The position numbers were made by a program, and so were the translations under genes. From assembly GCA_029298735.1 (NCBI GenBank), contig JANSLP010000105.1, forward strand, positions 1 to 64,000: 64,000 nucleotides of DNA, given 5' to 3'. The stretch is from Ophiostoma sp. CBS 140.51. Taxonomy: Eukaryota; Ascomycota; Sordariomycetes; Ophiostomatales; Ophiostomataceae. Each line of letters opens with the position of its first letter. Within the stretch, counting starts at the first letter, position 1. The notes beneath the pieces were generated by a model, which saw only the letters and a list, made by a program, of their open reading frames with translations, made no database searches and had not been told where the DNA came from. Positions 25,503 to 35,630 of the stretch are shown here, piece after piece.

Positions 25503-26852
25503 GTCGAGTGGTCCGTGGGAGGTGGTGCTCTCTCAGCAAAGTCTTGGATATCTTCAAAAGATTACCTTTGAGCACAATATTTTGACTTGGCTTTGGATTT
25601 GGGTATTGATATCAGATTGATTGTGATGGGGAATATGATTTGATTTCATTCGACTTTGCCTTTCTTTAAGGCCCGACAAAGACTGTTTAAATCTTGGGAG
25701 GATGCAACCCTCGGCGTTCGGGATGTTGGTGATATCTCTTGATTTCGGGTTCTTTTCCTCAAGAGGATGATTCAGAAACGAACGAGGCAAGAGGCAAAAG
25801 GTACGAAGGAGGGGATCAAGAGGGGATGTGAGGAGACGAGATACAGCAACAACATGTTTGTCTTGAGATATGCCTTGATATGCCTAGGATTACACTAACA
25901 CACGCAGGAGTACAAAAAGGGAATCTTCAACCGCTCAATCGTGCGGGGAGAATGGAGGTCAATGGAGGTCGATGGAGGTTGCCGTTTGTGTCCACTGACC
26001 TTATCGTGGTTGAAGTGGTCAAACGTGGTCATCCCAGATTCCTCCACTTTTGTTGCGTGGTACTTTTGGCTCTTCACGAGGAGATAAAGATGATAAGGAC
26101 ACAGTCCCTGCAGGTAAAGGCGATGACACGCTCATTTCTAGCTGGCAGCCAAACGACAGCGATAAGAGCCGAAGATGAGTCGCATAAATGCCCACTTTTG
26201 GTTTAAGGCCGGTTTGCTGCGGAGAAAGAGAGGAAACATCAAAACCAGCCAAGGAAAAGAAAGGAAAGGGAAGCGAAGGGAAGGGGAATAAAAACGGCCG
26301 ACACAACGGTTGACGGTCGACGCCGATCGGAGCAAAAAAAGAGAGGCATAAAAGCGGCGTAAAGAAGGCGTTAAACCCAAAAAGGAATGTAATCGCGACA
26401 ACGGCAGACCAACGACAGTGGACCACTTACAAGGAGAACGTCAAAAGGAACACCCAGAACGCCTAGAAGGACCCCAGACGGCGCCACTAGAAATCGCCCT
26501 CCAATGTGACGATGCTTATCACGGCCCCATGCAAGCCCGGTCCATGGCCCACGCAGACCTCGTTTCTATTACCATTCAGACTTGTCTTGTTTTTGCCATC
26601 CTCCTCCTTTTCCACTCTCTCCTGAAGGCACTTGATTGATTTCAACGTCCGTGCGCTTTGCCTGCCGAGATGTGGAATGAGGAGATGGGAAAGGGAGACC
26701 ACACAAGAACGAAAGACAAGATACAAGATACAAGATACAAGATACAAAATGATGAGGAATGCATCAACATCGGACAGAACATAAATGTGCCGTCTCCTCG
26801 ACTCGAAAACCACCCTCGACAATATCATCTACATTCATCACTCTTCTTCATC
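25503..26852. promoter_or_regulatory. Divergent intergenic region, P450 / MFS transporter
   Basis: This 1.35-kb region separates the start codons of the P450 (minus) and the MFS gene (plus), so it probably holds both promoters. No ORF in it is convincing. A 7-base repeat (ATACAAG) lies at 26721-26747 in the MFS leader, and a purine-rich run occurs at about 26,215-26,350. No specific Zn2Cys6 operator could be assigned by eye. Confidence 0.6.
26721..26747. repeat. Tandem ATACAAG repeat
   Basis: About four tandem copies of a 7-base unit, just over 100 bases upstream of the MFS start codon. Confidence 0.9.
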
Positions 26853-28587
26853 ATGGAAAAACCAACCATTATTGACCCCTCTGTCGAGGAAAAGATGCCC
26901 GTCTCCGACTCTGACAAGGCTGGCTCGACCGTCGGCGGTATCGTCACAAACAATGCCGACGCGATCAACAGTTTGGCCACACGTCTTGACCCGGCCGGCA
27001 ACCCATTGTCGCCAACACCGACCAGCGACCTCCTCGACCCCCTCAACTGGCCGCTCTGGCGCAAGTACGTCTGCATCGCCATTGCCTGCTTTTCGTACTT
27101 TTTGATGACCTACCTGACGACGGCGCCCATCCCATCGTTTTTCTTGCTGGAAGACCAGTTCAACGCCACCTACAATCAGACCAACTGGACGTTTGCCATC
27201 TCGGCATTTGGCCTCATTTTTGGTCCGTTGCTGTCGGGCGGCCTGGCCGACATCTATGGCCGCCGCATCTGCATGATTGTCACGACATCGATCACTCTCC
27301 TGGCAACAGGGTGCACGTCCATCCAGAGCCAGAGCCTAGGTGCCTACATGTTTGAGCGGTTCCTGCAAGGACTGGGTGCCGGCTCGGCCTGCAACCTGGG
27401 CCTCAGCATCATCAACGATGTCTCTTTCCAACACGAACGTGGCCAGCGTGTCGGTCTGTGGGCCATTGCCGCTAACACGGGCACGTTCCTGGGCGGTGTC
27501 TTTGGCGGGTTTCTGGTGTCCATCAACCAGTACTGGGTCGCCTACCAAGTCACCATTGCCTACGGCGTGCTGTGGCTGTTGACCGTCTTTGTCTTGCCCG
27601 AAACACTTTATCCGCGCCGGCAGATGCTCAATGTTGAGTTTGGCCCGGCCGGCAGCAGCAACATCGAAGCGCCCTCGCCGCGGACCAGCAAGCTGCCCTT
27701 TTTCGTGAGTTTGGCTTCCTTCTGTCTATATTACTTGCTTTGCACCAACTGACCTCATTGCTACGCACCCGCAGAATGTCCACAAAATCGCCGGCTTGAC
27801 CTACCCCAAAATCTACTCCCCCTGGGTCGTCGTCTTCCGCCTCTGGTGCTATCCCACCATTGTCCTCAGCATCATGTCCTACGTCTTCTTCCAGTACTGG
27901 TGGATCATTTCGTTGATGACCATTGAGCCTCTAGCCTACGAAGACAAGTCCCCGCAAGTCCAGGGTCTCTTGTTCTTGGGTTTTGTCGTCGGCCTCATCT
28001 TTGCCGAAGTCTTTTGCTCGGGCCATGCCAGCGACAAGCTCGTCCTATACCTCGTCAAGCGCTCGCCTACGGGTGAACGCACACCCGAGATGCGTCTGTG
28101 GCTAGGCTACCCTGCCGCCGTCATCTCGGCCATTGGCTGCGGTCTCTGGGGCCTGTCCGTCGACCGTGAATGGCACTGGATGCTGGGCCAGTTGACGTTC
28201 TTCTTGTACGCCGTCGGCCTCCAAGTCGGCAACACTGTCCTGACCACCTACATGGTCGACAACTACCCTACATACGCCAACGAGCTGTCCATCTTTTACT
28301 CGTGCATCATTAACGTGAGTCCTCTCCTCCGGTCACTGCCACTATATTTGAATACTGCTAACATATGATATTAGTTGTCCGCGTTTTTGGTCCCCTGGTT
28401 CATCTATGCTTGGGTCGAGTTCAACGGCTACACCTGGTGCTTTGCCATCCAGAGCATCCTGTGTATCCTTGTTATCCCGGCCTACATTGCTCTCCAAAAG
28501 TACGGTGCCAAGTGGCGCAAGCCGGCCAACTTTGGTGTCTATAACGAGGACGAGTATGATCCGACTGTTGCTGTGGCGGGTGTATAA
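26853..28587 (+). CDS. MFS transporter, DHA1-like
   Basis: Plasma-membrane or vacuolar transporter of the major facilitator superfamily, 534 residues. It has three exons: 26853-27704, 27775-28314 and 28375-28587. The introns are 70 and 60 bases, with GTGAGT donors and GCAG and TTAG acceptors, both phase 0. The start is MEKPTIIDPSVEEKM; an in-frame upstream ATG would only add low-complexity leader. Motif A is visible as GLADIYGRRICM after TM2, and the TM4-TM5 region YMFERFLQGLGAGSA...GTFLGGVFGGF fits a 12-TM drug:H+ antiporter (DHA1). About six TM helices lie on each side of a hydrophilic central loop, cut by intron 1. It is divergent from the P450, suggesting co-regulation. Cargo is unknown; it could export a product or import an amide or amine. 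Confidence 0.94.
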
Positions 28588-28711
28588 ATCATGATATAGC
28601 GATAGGCTTTCTGTCTTGTACAATGAGCGAACAAGATTTCGTTTTAAATTTCGTTTTATTTATTGCTCAATGATCAATACATGTTTACTTTTTTTCTTCT
28701 GCATTATAGCC

Positions 28712-28729
28712 TTTTTTTTTTTTTTTTTT
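28712..28729. repeat. T18 homopolymer
   Basis: Eighteen consecutive T in the AT-rich 3' flank of the MFS gene. Confidence 0.95.
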
Positions 28730-29315
28730 CAAATATGCCAGTATGCTAAATAAATTATCAAAATATGAAAACAACTATCAGAGCAAAACGTAACCATCTC
28801 GATCTTCGCTACCGCTTCACAGAGGCATTTGGCATCTCTTCATTCCGTGACGTGTCGTCATGCCGTACATCAAATGCTTTTGATTTCCTTCATTTATTTC
28901 CAAATTCAGGTCTGACATCTTTGAGTGACAACGCTATCTGTTCAGAGTAAAAGATATGAGTTAATGGCAAAGGGTAATTGTGGGGCGTACCCACTGCAGA
29001 TACCGGTGCAGATAAGGATGCCTGCCGCATTTTATCGACTAACACAATGACTTGTGGTGAGGAGGTAAGCGCGTATACATTCCCAATTAGGTAATGTATG
29101 AGATGGTCCACCTTGAACCTCCACTCAACTCCTCACGAGGTCCGCCTGACAGCTCTACTCCGCGTTCTGGCGATTTACGTTACGTTTACGCCTGTATAAC
29201 CCATCCCGCCAAGCGTCAGGTGATGTAGTTGGACAACTTTACGGATATATCAAAATCCTGAAAATAAACAATTACGGAATACCGCCAGCATTCAGACACA
29301 GTCATCCCAGCCCGT

Positions 29316-29337
29316 CATCCCATCCCATCCCATCCCA
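29316..29337. repeat. Tandem CATCC repeat in the HRI1-like leader
   Basis: About four copies of a 5-base unit, ending roughly 16 bases before the start codon at 29354. Confidence 0.9.
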
Positions 29338-29353
29338 CCTCGCCACCAACACC

Positions 29354-30016
29354 ATGCCCGCCCGCCTCTCAACACGCATTTCCATCCGCTGGGGTGACGA
29401 TGAGGCGTCCGAACCGACCGAAACGCTGGTCATGAGCGTCGGTGGCTACTTCATGGACTTGCGAGTCGTGAAAGCCGACAACTCGGTTGACTGGGCCTTT
29501 GCTGGCACACGCGATATTGTCGCCCGTGAACCAAAGCTGCACTGCCGCTGGCACCACATCATCGACTCGCACAACACATTTGCGCCCGATGAGGGATTCT
29601 TTACAGACTTGCCCAACGGCGACAGTCTAGAGACGGGTAGCATGGCGTGTATGGAAAAGGGCGGAGCCGTCACAGACTATGAAGAGGTCTGGCGGGCGTT
29701 GCCGACCGAAGGCTTGCGGGCGTGGATATTGAAGAGAGAGGATGCCGAAACAAACAACATCACCTTCCTCGGTCGCATTGGGAGCGAGTTCTTTGCCATG
29801 GTGCAAAAGCGTGGTGGCGGACCGTTGACTGTACAACGAGAGGTTCTCGAGGAAGACAAGTGGGTAGTCAAGTACCAGTCAGGGGGTGCTGCTCTGCCAT
29901 CATTGGTGAATTCTGGACTCTCTGCACTTACCAACGAGGTGACATGGAAGCAGGGTGACGAGGCGGATGTTCAGGGCGAGAAGTACACAGTCTGCTCTAC
30001 AGAGTCGAGTTCATAA
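29354..30016 (+). CDS. HRI1-family protein
   Basis: Single-exon gene for 220 residues. I recognise the family by its layout: an N-terminal RWGDDEASEPTETLVMSV strand, then DLRVVKADNSVDWAFAGT, the Trp/His segment around LHCRWHHIIDS, then EKGGAVTDYEEVWRALP. This is how fungal HRI1-like proteins (PF16815, lipocalin-like fold) read. Yeast Hri1 is a non-essential protein reported to interact with Hrr25 and Sec72; its biochemical role is not established. The length matches the family (~220-250). No signal peptide or TM segment is visible. It converges with the C45 acyltransferase gene (75 bases between stops). Whether it belongs functionally to the surrounding enzyme block is unclear; a housekeeping passenger is equally likely. 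Confidence 0.8.
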   Translation: MPARLSTRISIRWGDDEASEPTETLVMSVGGYFMDLRVVKADNSVDWAFAGTRDIVAREPKLHCRWHHIIDSHNTFAPDEGFFTDLPNGDSLETGSMACMEKGGAVTDYEEVWRALPTEGLRAWILKREDAETNNITFLGRIGSEFFAMVQKRGGGPLTVQREVLEEDKWVVKYQSGGAALPSLVNSGLSALTNEVTWKQGDEADVQGEKYTVCSTESSS

Positions 30017-30091
30017 CTGTCGCCGACATACGATATAGTTGATAAAATTATTGTATATAGCTGTATATAGTTAACCTGCTTGTACGTACAC

Positions 30092-31222
30092 TCACAACTT
30101 CCACTCAATGACAGGGATATCATCTTCACACGGTCTCCCAATTGATACCTTGCCCTCGCCCGTCGTCAATTCCATCAAGATGGTGCACAACGTCACCATC
30201 CGCTCCATGCCCACAGCACCAGGCGGACGACTGCGGCAGATGGCATATGGGGCACCCTCAACGTCGGAGAGACGTGTGCGCAGTGACTCGAAAGAGACTG
30301 ACACACTGTTGACAGCATCCTCTTTTGTCAGTTTCTGCATCCGGGCCAAACGGGAAAACGAGTTGTCTGCCGGGTGGTCGACTAGTCGTCCAGGACGGCC
30401 ACCAGCAGCTGTACCGTATAAATGGTTTGTATGTGCCACAAAGCCAGGACCATTTCCACCCTCAACAGTGGCATCAATACGAGTATGTCCATACGGTGAA
30501 CACTCCATGTCGGCATGTTTTCCAGACTTGTCGGCCAGCATCAAGTTGATACAGCTGGCGACGCCATACTCGTTGAGAATGGCGAGAGCGTCGTCGAACG
30601 AGGTGGCGTATTGCAGCAGCCGACGGGACATGACATGTACCGGCAAGTGGCGGTCCGTTGTGCCCTGCGCACCCGACCGGATAGCATTCATGCACAGACC
30701 AAAGCCTACATTGTTCATCCCAACCTTGCCGACGATGCCGGCCTCTCCCAGAAAGACCAGTCTCTCGACGCCCTCGGAGGGTGAAATGTCAAACGAGACC
30801 ATGCCCTCGTGCAGTTCCTCCAGCCAGTCCCAGTTTTGGGCCAGAAAGACCTTATTGGAGTTGCCATCGCTTGCCACCTGTGACAGTGAGGTACATCCGT
30901 CCGTGTAGTTGGTCAGGGCAATCTCGCTGCGCACATTCAGTGCCAACAGGTCGTCCCGGGTCAGACCGCCGCCCGCGCCGTCGGCAATGCCCTGCATTTC
31001 ATCCAAGATGTCGGGGTAGCTACGAGCGAGTCGACCAGCAAACTGGTTGACAGCCCGTGTGCGAGCCTCCTCCCAAGTGATGCCCACAGTCTCGTCGAAA
31101 AAGGCCGTGTAGGTCGCCACATTCTTGTGGACTTGGTCAGCGACAGCCGAGCCGTGAGCAAGGCCGATCTGGTACGGTGTGCCCGTACACCGGACCGTCT
31201 TGACGTTGAGATGAGGTGACAT
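30092..31222 (-). CDS. Peptidase C45 / acyl-CoA:6-APA acyltransferase-like Ntn hydrolase
   Basis: Ntn-hydrolase of 376 residues in the family of Penicillium isopenicillin-N acyltransferase (AAT, PF03417). Members are made as one chain that cleaves itself before a Cys, which becomes the N-terminal nucleophile and breaks or forms amide bonds. The chain opens CTGTPYQIGLAHGSAV, and the auto-cleavage site NYTDGCTSLSQ puts the nucleophile at Cys110 (Gly109-Cys110; Cys103 in Penicillium). It is followed by VFLAQNWDW, the family's QNWDW block. The start MSPHLNVKTV was chosen because the extra 61 upstream residues look like translated promoter. The C-terminus is EWKL: Trp at -3 makes it a poor peroxisomal PTS1, unlike the ARL of the penicillin enzyme. 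Without ACV or IPN synthase nearby, penicillin synthesis is not indicated; another acyl-amide or amino-acid substrate is likely. Confidence 0.9.
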   Translation of the reverse strand: MSPHLNVKTVRCTGTPYQIGLAHGSAVADQVHKNVATYTAFFDETVGITWEEARTRAVNQFAGRLARSYPDILDEMQGIADGAGGGLTRDDLLALNVRSEIALTNYTDGCTSLSQVASDGNSNKVFLAQNWDWLEELHEGMVSFDISPSEGVERLVFLGEAGIVGKVGMNNVGFGLCMNAIRSGAQGTTDRHLPVHVMSRRLLQYATSFDDALAILNEYGVASCINLMLADKSGKHADMECSPYGHTRIDATVEGGNGPGFVAHTNHLYGTAAGGRPGRLVDHPADNSFSRLARMQKLTKEDAVNSVSVSFESLRTRLSDVEGAPYAICRSRPPGAVGMERMVTLCTILMELTTGEGKVSIGRPCEDDIPVIEWKL

Positions 31223-31776
31223 GATGAGTATCGAGAAAGGATGAAAAGTTGACGAGATGATGTGTATTGATTGTGATGATGTTCCACCGAGAATATATGA
31301 AAAAAGAATACCACTCAAGATATATATTTTTCTCGGAAAATAAAACGTTCCACTGACATACTGGATGTAGGTCCCAGCACTGGCACTTAAACCAGAGTAA
31401 TACATGACGGACCGCAGCTGATGAGTGGTGCGTAGTGTCGCGTAAACCCGTCACTGGAAATTTTGAAGGTGTTGCCGAGCTAGAGATGGCAGAGCATGTG
31501 TGAAGGCCGAGCAAGCTCATCATGGCAATCATTTCTTGCTATCATCAAGATCTTCGGAAGGTCAGGATGTCAAACGTCTAATCAATCTCACGAAGATGAC
31601 ACGAAGGAAAATCTACAAAGCTTTGGACTGGAGATAAAGACACGGTATTTTGTGAAAGAATGGTAATGAGGTTACAGAAAATGCGATGAAGAATATGGGA
31701 CGACGTTTATATTGTATCGTGCGTTTTGATTTTCATCTAATAAGGAGGCTACATGGAAACTTTCCTACGTGCTATT
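31223..31776. promoter_or_regulatory. Upstream region of the C45 gene / 3' flank of the S33 gene
   Basis: Contains the presumed promoter of the minus-strand C45 gene. A TATA-like AT run (ATATATATTTTT) lies near 31,319-31,331, about 100 bases upstream of the start. No gene seen. Confidence 0.5.
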
Positions 31777-32712
31777 TTACAACGAGTTTAGGAAGTCAGA
31801 GACAACCTTTTGAAACTTGGCGGGCTCATCGGCCGCTGGGTTGTGCCCACTCTCCTCAAAGATGACCAGCTGCCCGTTCTGCACCTCCCGCACAATCTCT
31901 TCGCTAAACTCAATGGGTGTCACAATGTCGTGCCGCCCGACTATGATCAGGGCCGGCGCCTTGATCTCGTGAAGGCGGTCTCTGACATAAAATGCGGGCA
32001 TATTCTGGCTGAAAGCCCAGTTTTGCGCCGCTGAATTGTACAGCGGCTTCTCACTGCCGTCGCCCTCAAGAGGTGCGGCCTTGTTGGCCGGAAGAGCGAC
32101 CCGGCCTTGCTCCTTGTCGTGCTTGGCCACCAGGTCATCTGGCGGCGCGTACACGGACAGAATCTCGCCAATACTGGCCTCAAAGTCGGTATCGTCCCGC
32201 AGTCGGCCGGACCATAGCCGAATCTGGCGCTCAATATCGACTTTGCCGGCCACACGGGGCGAGGTCACTACACGAGCCAAGGCACCCATTGGCGCCGCAC
32301 GGCCATCGGTCCATGTGTCGCGAATGACCAGTGCGCCGAGACGGTCGCCGTGGGCCAAGGCGTAGTCCAAAGCGACGAAACCGCCGTACGAGTGGCCAGC
32401 GAGAACAAATGTCTCAGCACCCGCCCACTCTCTCAAGGATTCAATGTCACGAATCCACCGAGCGTGCGTGTACGGCGGCGTTTGGTCGGAAGCGCCACTA
32501 CCGCGTGCGTCGTAGGCAATCACACGATAGCGAGGTGCCAGAAACGAGAAGGTGGCCTCAGAGTCACGGTGGGAGATCAGACCGGGCGCGCCATGGAGTG
32601 CAATGAGAAGAGGCTTGGCCGTGTTGGTAATGGGTCCACCCAAAATTTTGACAAAAAGACGAGCGCCGTCGTCCATTGGGACCATGGTCGTGGAGGTGGA
32701 GGAGGATGACAT
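31777..32712 (-). CDS. Alpha/beta hydrolase, S33 proline iminopeptidase-like
   Basis: Serine hydrolase of 311 residues, single exon, no signal peptide, so probably cytosolic. The HGAPG motif at 40-44 is the oxyanion loop typical of the S33 family. The nucleophile elbow AGHSYGG gives Ser108; GRHD at 259-262 gives the acid Asp262; the SGHNP block gives His290. The triad is therefore complete. DARGSGAS follows strand 4 as in proline iminopeptidases, and a cap region spans roughly 140-245. Family members release N-terminal residues from peptides or cleave other amides and esters, so the exact substrate is open. It sits in tandem behind the C45 gene on the same strand and is divergent from a Zn2Cys6 gene 0.8 kb away. 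Confidence 0.92.
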   Translation of the reverse strand: MSSSSTSTTMVPMDDGARLFVKILGGPITNTAKPLLIALHGAPGLISHRDSEATFSFLAPRYRVIAYDARGSGASDQTPPYTHARWIRDIESLREWAGAETFVLAGHSYGGFVALDYALAHGDRLGALVIRDTWTDGRAAPMGALARVVTSPRVAGKVDIERQIRLWSGRLRDDTDFEASIGEILSVYAPPDDLVAKHDKEQGRVALPANKAAPLEGDGSEKPLYNSAAQNWAFSQNMPAFYVRDRLHEIKAPALIIVGRHDIVTPIEFSEEIVREVQNGQLVIFEESGHNPAADEPAKFQKVVSDFLNSL

Positions 32713-33522
32713 GATGAAAAGTGTGCTTGGTTTGTTGTGTTGTGTGTTTCTCGTCTGTTTTTTGGTGTGCTGATGTTGGGGTTGGTTTTGGTGGTGGTTG
32801 TCATTGACACAACTTCATGCTGTTTCAATGCGGCTCATGATGCTTAAGTATAGATCGAGCCGAGGCGTTCGATGACAATCATGTTCGTGATATTTTTTCG
32901 ACCTCTCCAATCTTCTGCTTTGACGCAGATGACAAATGAATCGAGAAAATGAAACCAAAGGCAGATGCCTTTCTTTGACAAATGAACAAACACAATTATT
33001 GATGCCGGAGGCGTCAGCTTGGAAGATCGCCAGTTGTTGTCCGTCAACGGCAAGCCCAACGCCCTCGACCGTAGTGAGTACGTAATGTTCTCGTGTTTGT
33101 CATGATGCACGGAACTGTGAAGAGGCCGACAAATGAAAACAAAGGGTGAAGGAGAAGGCGATGTCGTCGGTCTCGCTTATCTGCGTTGATGTTGGGAATA
33201 ACCTAGTGTGGAAGGCACGACGCTAGGGTAAATGCGATCGAATATGGAAAGAGCGACACAAATGACATCAAAGTGGGGAAAGTGGCTATCGGACTTTGGC
33301 GGCCGTACTTGCCTTGTTGACGCTCAACTGCGCTTGTCTCTTTCCTTGACATCAACAAGTTTTGTCAGCAACAATCAGATCAAACAAAGTCGGCAAATGA
33401 TACTCTGAAGTAGGGACTTGCACGCTCTAATATGCAGTCCCTCTCCACGTGGAAATGAGCGAGTCAACTCTGGGTCTGCCCTCGCTTGCCTCCGACACTG
33501 TCCACCACCACCAACTTTCACC
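32713..33522. promoter_or_regulatory. Divergent intergenic region, S33 hydrolase / Zn2Cys6 regulator
   Basis: An 810-base region between two outward-facing start codons, likely a shared promoter zone. A short open stretch at about 32,985-33,100 (+) reads like protein for ~36 codons and ends near a GTGAGT, but it has no start codon and no partner exon. I treat it as non-coding or a relic. Confidence 0.55.
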
Positions 33523-35607
33523 ATGACCGCCCCGCAAGTCTGCACCCGCTGCCGCAAGAGGCGCATTCGCGTATGTTTGTTTATGTCCTCGCTTCGCTCG
33601 CAAACGTCTGCTAACATGACGCGCTCCGCGCTCGTCTAGTGCGACCTCCAGCTCCCCGCGTGCAAAAACTGCCGCCTCGCCGACGTTGAGTGCTTCTTCT
33701 GGGACAATGCATTGGGACAAGAGATGCCCTGTAGCTACCTGTACTCCTTACGTCAAAGAGTGGCCGGTCTGAAGCGCGATATGGAAGCCATCCAGGCGCG
33801 GCAGAAGTCGTCCACTGCCACCGTCCCAGCCTCAGTGTCCACCATTTCTCTGTCGACTCTCGACCTGGAGGGTGCTGCACTGTCGGCTTTGGCTGATCTT
33901 TCACAAGGCCTGCAGTGTGGAGGAGCATGGTCACCCCCGGCACGCGAGGAAAAGGCCGGGAAACGAGGGGACTACCACCTACTACGATCAACCCCGCTTG
34001 TGACGGACGAGGGCGACGGTGTAGGTGGTGATGGCTTAACGGCGACCGTCCCATCTCAGACAGCATACCTGGGGCCAGGCAGCACTGCCCGTCTGACAGA
34101 GGCTACACTGAATGCCGCCGTTGATTGGCATGCTGCCAAAGGTGTTCAATTGCCGACGTCGCTCCAAGGAACAGAAGAGGCGGAGGATCCTCTTCAAAAT
34201 GTGCCTTTGTCGCTGTCTTCACATACCCGAAAGGGGATCTTCGGGATGATAACATCCTCGGAAGACTCACCACCTCCTTTGACCATCCTCCACGACCCAC
34301 GAAAAGAGGCCGAACTGCACACACTCGTACCTCTTGCCACTCAGCGCGTCCTCCTTGAGCACTACTCTGCCGTCTGTGGTGCCTCCTCTCCTTGTTATGA
34401 CAGCCTACTGCCCGCAGAACAAGAGGCCGCTTTACTCCAGCGTGCGGGTAGTGGCAGCGAGAATCCACTTAAATGGGCGAGCGCAAACCGTGGCACAGCT
34501 GGCGCGTATGCTACAACAGTCGTCTTTGCCGTTGCAACTGCCCTGGCTGCTAGAGACTTGAAGGTCGGCAGTGATGGTGGTCGGATGGCAGCCCTAGCCT
34601 CGCGCTTTCGAGATGATGTGCAAGCTCTGGTGGGTGCTGAGGCAATGAAGGGTTCGCAAGACAACGCGGAGAGCACTTTGAGCAGTCTCGAGAGAACTCG
34701 GTGGACAGCAACGGCTCTGGCCACAATGGTTCTCTGTGAGATGATCCAGCCTACGACGAGCCAGATGTGGGACCTGTTGGGGGCAGCCATCAGTGTTCTC
34801 AATGATCTACGCGAGGGATACTGTTTGCGACACCGTGCACCCGAGTCTGATGCCGACTTTGTTCGGCTGGAACGGACAATGCTACGGATGGAAGCGCGGA
34901 CATCCCTACACTTCAGACGACCTTCCCCATTTTGCGACCGATATCTCCTTGGACCAGGAAGTTTCGGTGGCGGAAGCAGTGAGCTCGAGTGGCAGCAACT
35001 GCTGGCATCGTCTTTTACTCCAGCATCATCCGTTGTCATCGATGATCTTGTCGTACTGCGGAGTACTCTGCTTATCCGCCAGCAACTCGAACTGCAGCCA
35101 ACGCCACCGGAACACTTCTTGGAGAGTCTGATCCCAGCGCCTCTCCAGGTGCTTGGAGTGCCACCTCTGACCCGAGCAAGCCTCGCCGACGCCACCGCGC
35201 CGCTGATGTCCGTCCAGTCTGCGAGCCTTTACATCACGCTGTATCCAGTCGCCATGTCACCGGATATGATCGTAAAAGGAGACGCAGCACAACCTCCATC
35301 TCGTCTATTCCATCTCTCTGCAGCTGCAGCTTGTGTGCTTCTCAACGAATTCACCCGTCAGAACCCTCGTCACCGCATCGTCAGTCTGTGGATGTCTGCA
35401 GAACGCATCATCGAGGCCGGGATCATTTGGGTCTTGTACGTTCTAGCTCAACAGAATCACCAGCAGCTCGACATTGGCACTGCCATGAGGCCAGTTCTAC
35501 AGGCTTCTGGTCTTCTGGCATCCTTTGCTTCCCGGTGGAAAATGGGCAAAGCCCACGTCGAAGCATGGGATACTTTGGTTGAACTGATGTGGGAGATACT
35601 TGGTTGA
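33523..35607 (+). CDS. Zn2Cys6 transcription factor
   Basis: Predicted nuclear regulator of 671 residues. Exon 1 is 33523-33570 (16 codons) and exon 2 is 33640-35607. The 69-base intron has GTATGT, a CTAAC branch site and CTAG, and lies exactly before the third Cys of the zinc cluster. The spliced cluster has Cys7, 10, 17, 24, 27 and 34 (C-x2-C-x6-C-x6-C-x2-C-x6-C). A linker and a heptad-like segment (SYLYSLRQRVAGLKRDMEAI) follow as the dimerisation helix. The rest, with the block VLLEHYSAVCGASSPCYDSLL, fits the middle homology region of the class. Without the first exon the protein would lose its DNA-binding Cys residues, so an annotation starting at the ATG at 33712 would be wrong. It converges on the CapA-like gene with only 23 bases between stops. 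Confidence 0.92.
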
Positions 35608-35630
35608 CATAGTTCCATTATCTACTGTAT

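Larger units (their letters stand above)
28588..29353. other. Intergenic region, MFS 3' flank and HRI1-like promoter
   Basis: No gene seen. It contains a T18 tract at 28712-28729 in an AT-rich 3' flank. Just before the next start codon is a CATCC pentanucleotide run at 29316-29337, probably in the 5' leader of the HRI1-like gene. Confidence 0.6.

Noticed and set aside
23886..25571. 561-codon ORF on the plus strand
   Set aside because: It is the antisense shadow of the P450 gene, which has all family motifs on the other strand.
32985..33100. Open stretch of ~36 codons (+) ending near GTGAGT
   Set aside because: No start codon, no partner exon and too short to separate from chance.
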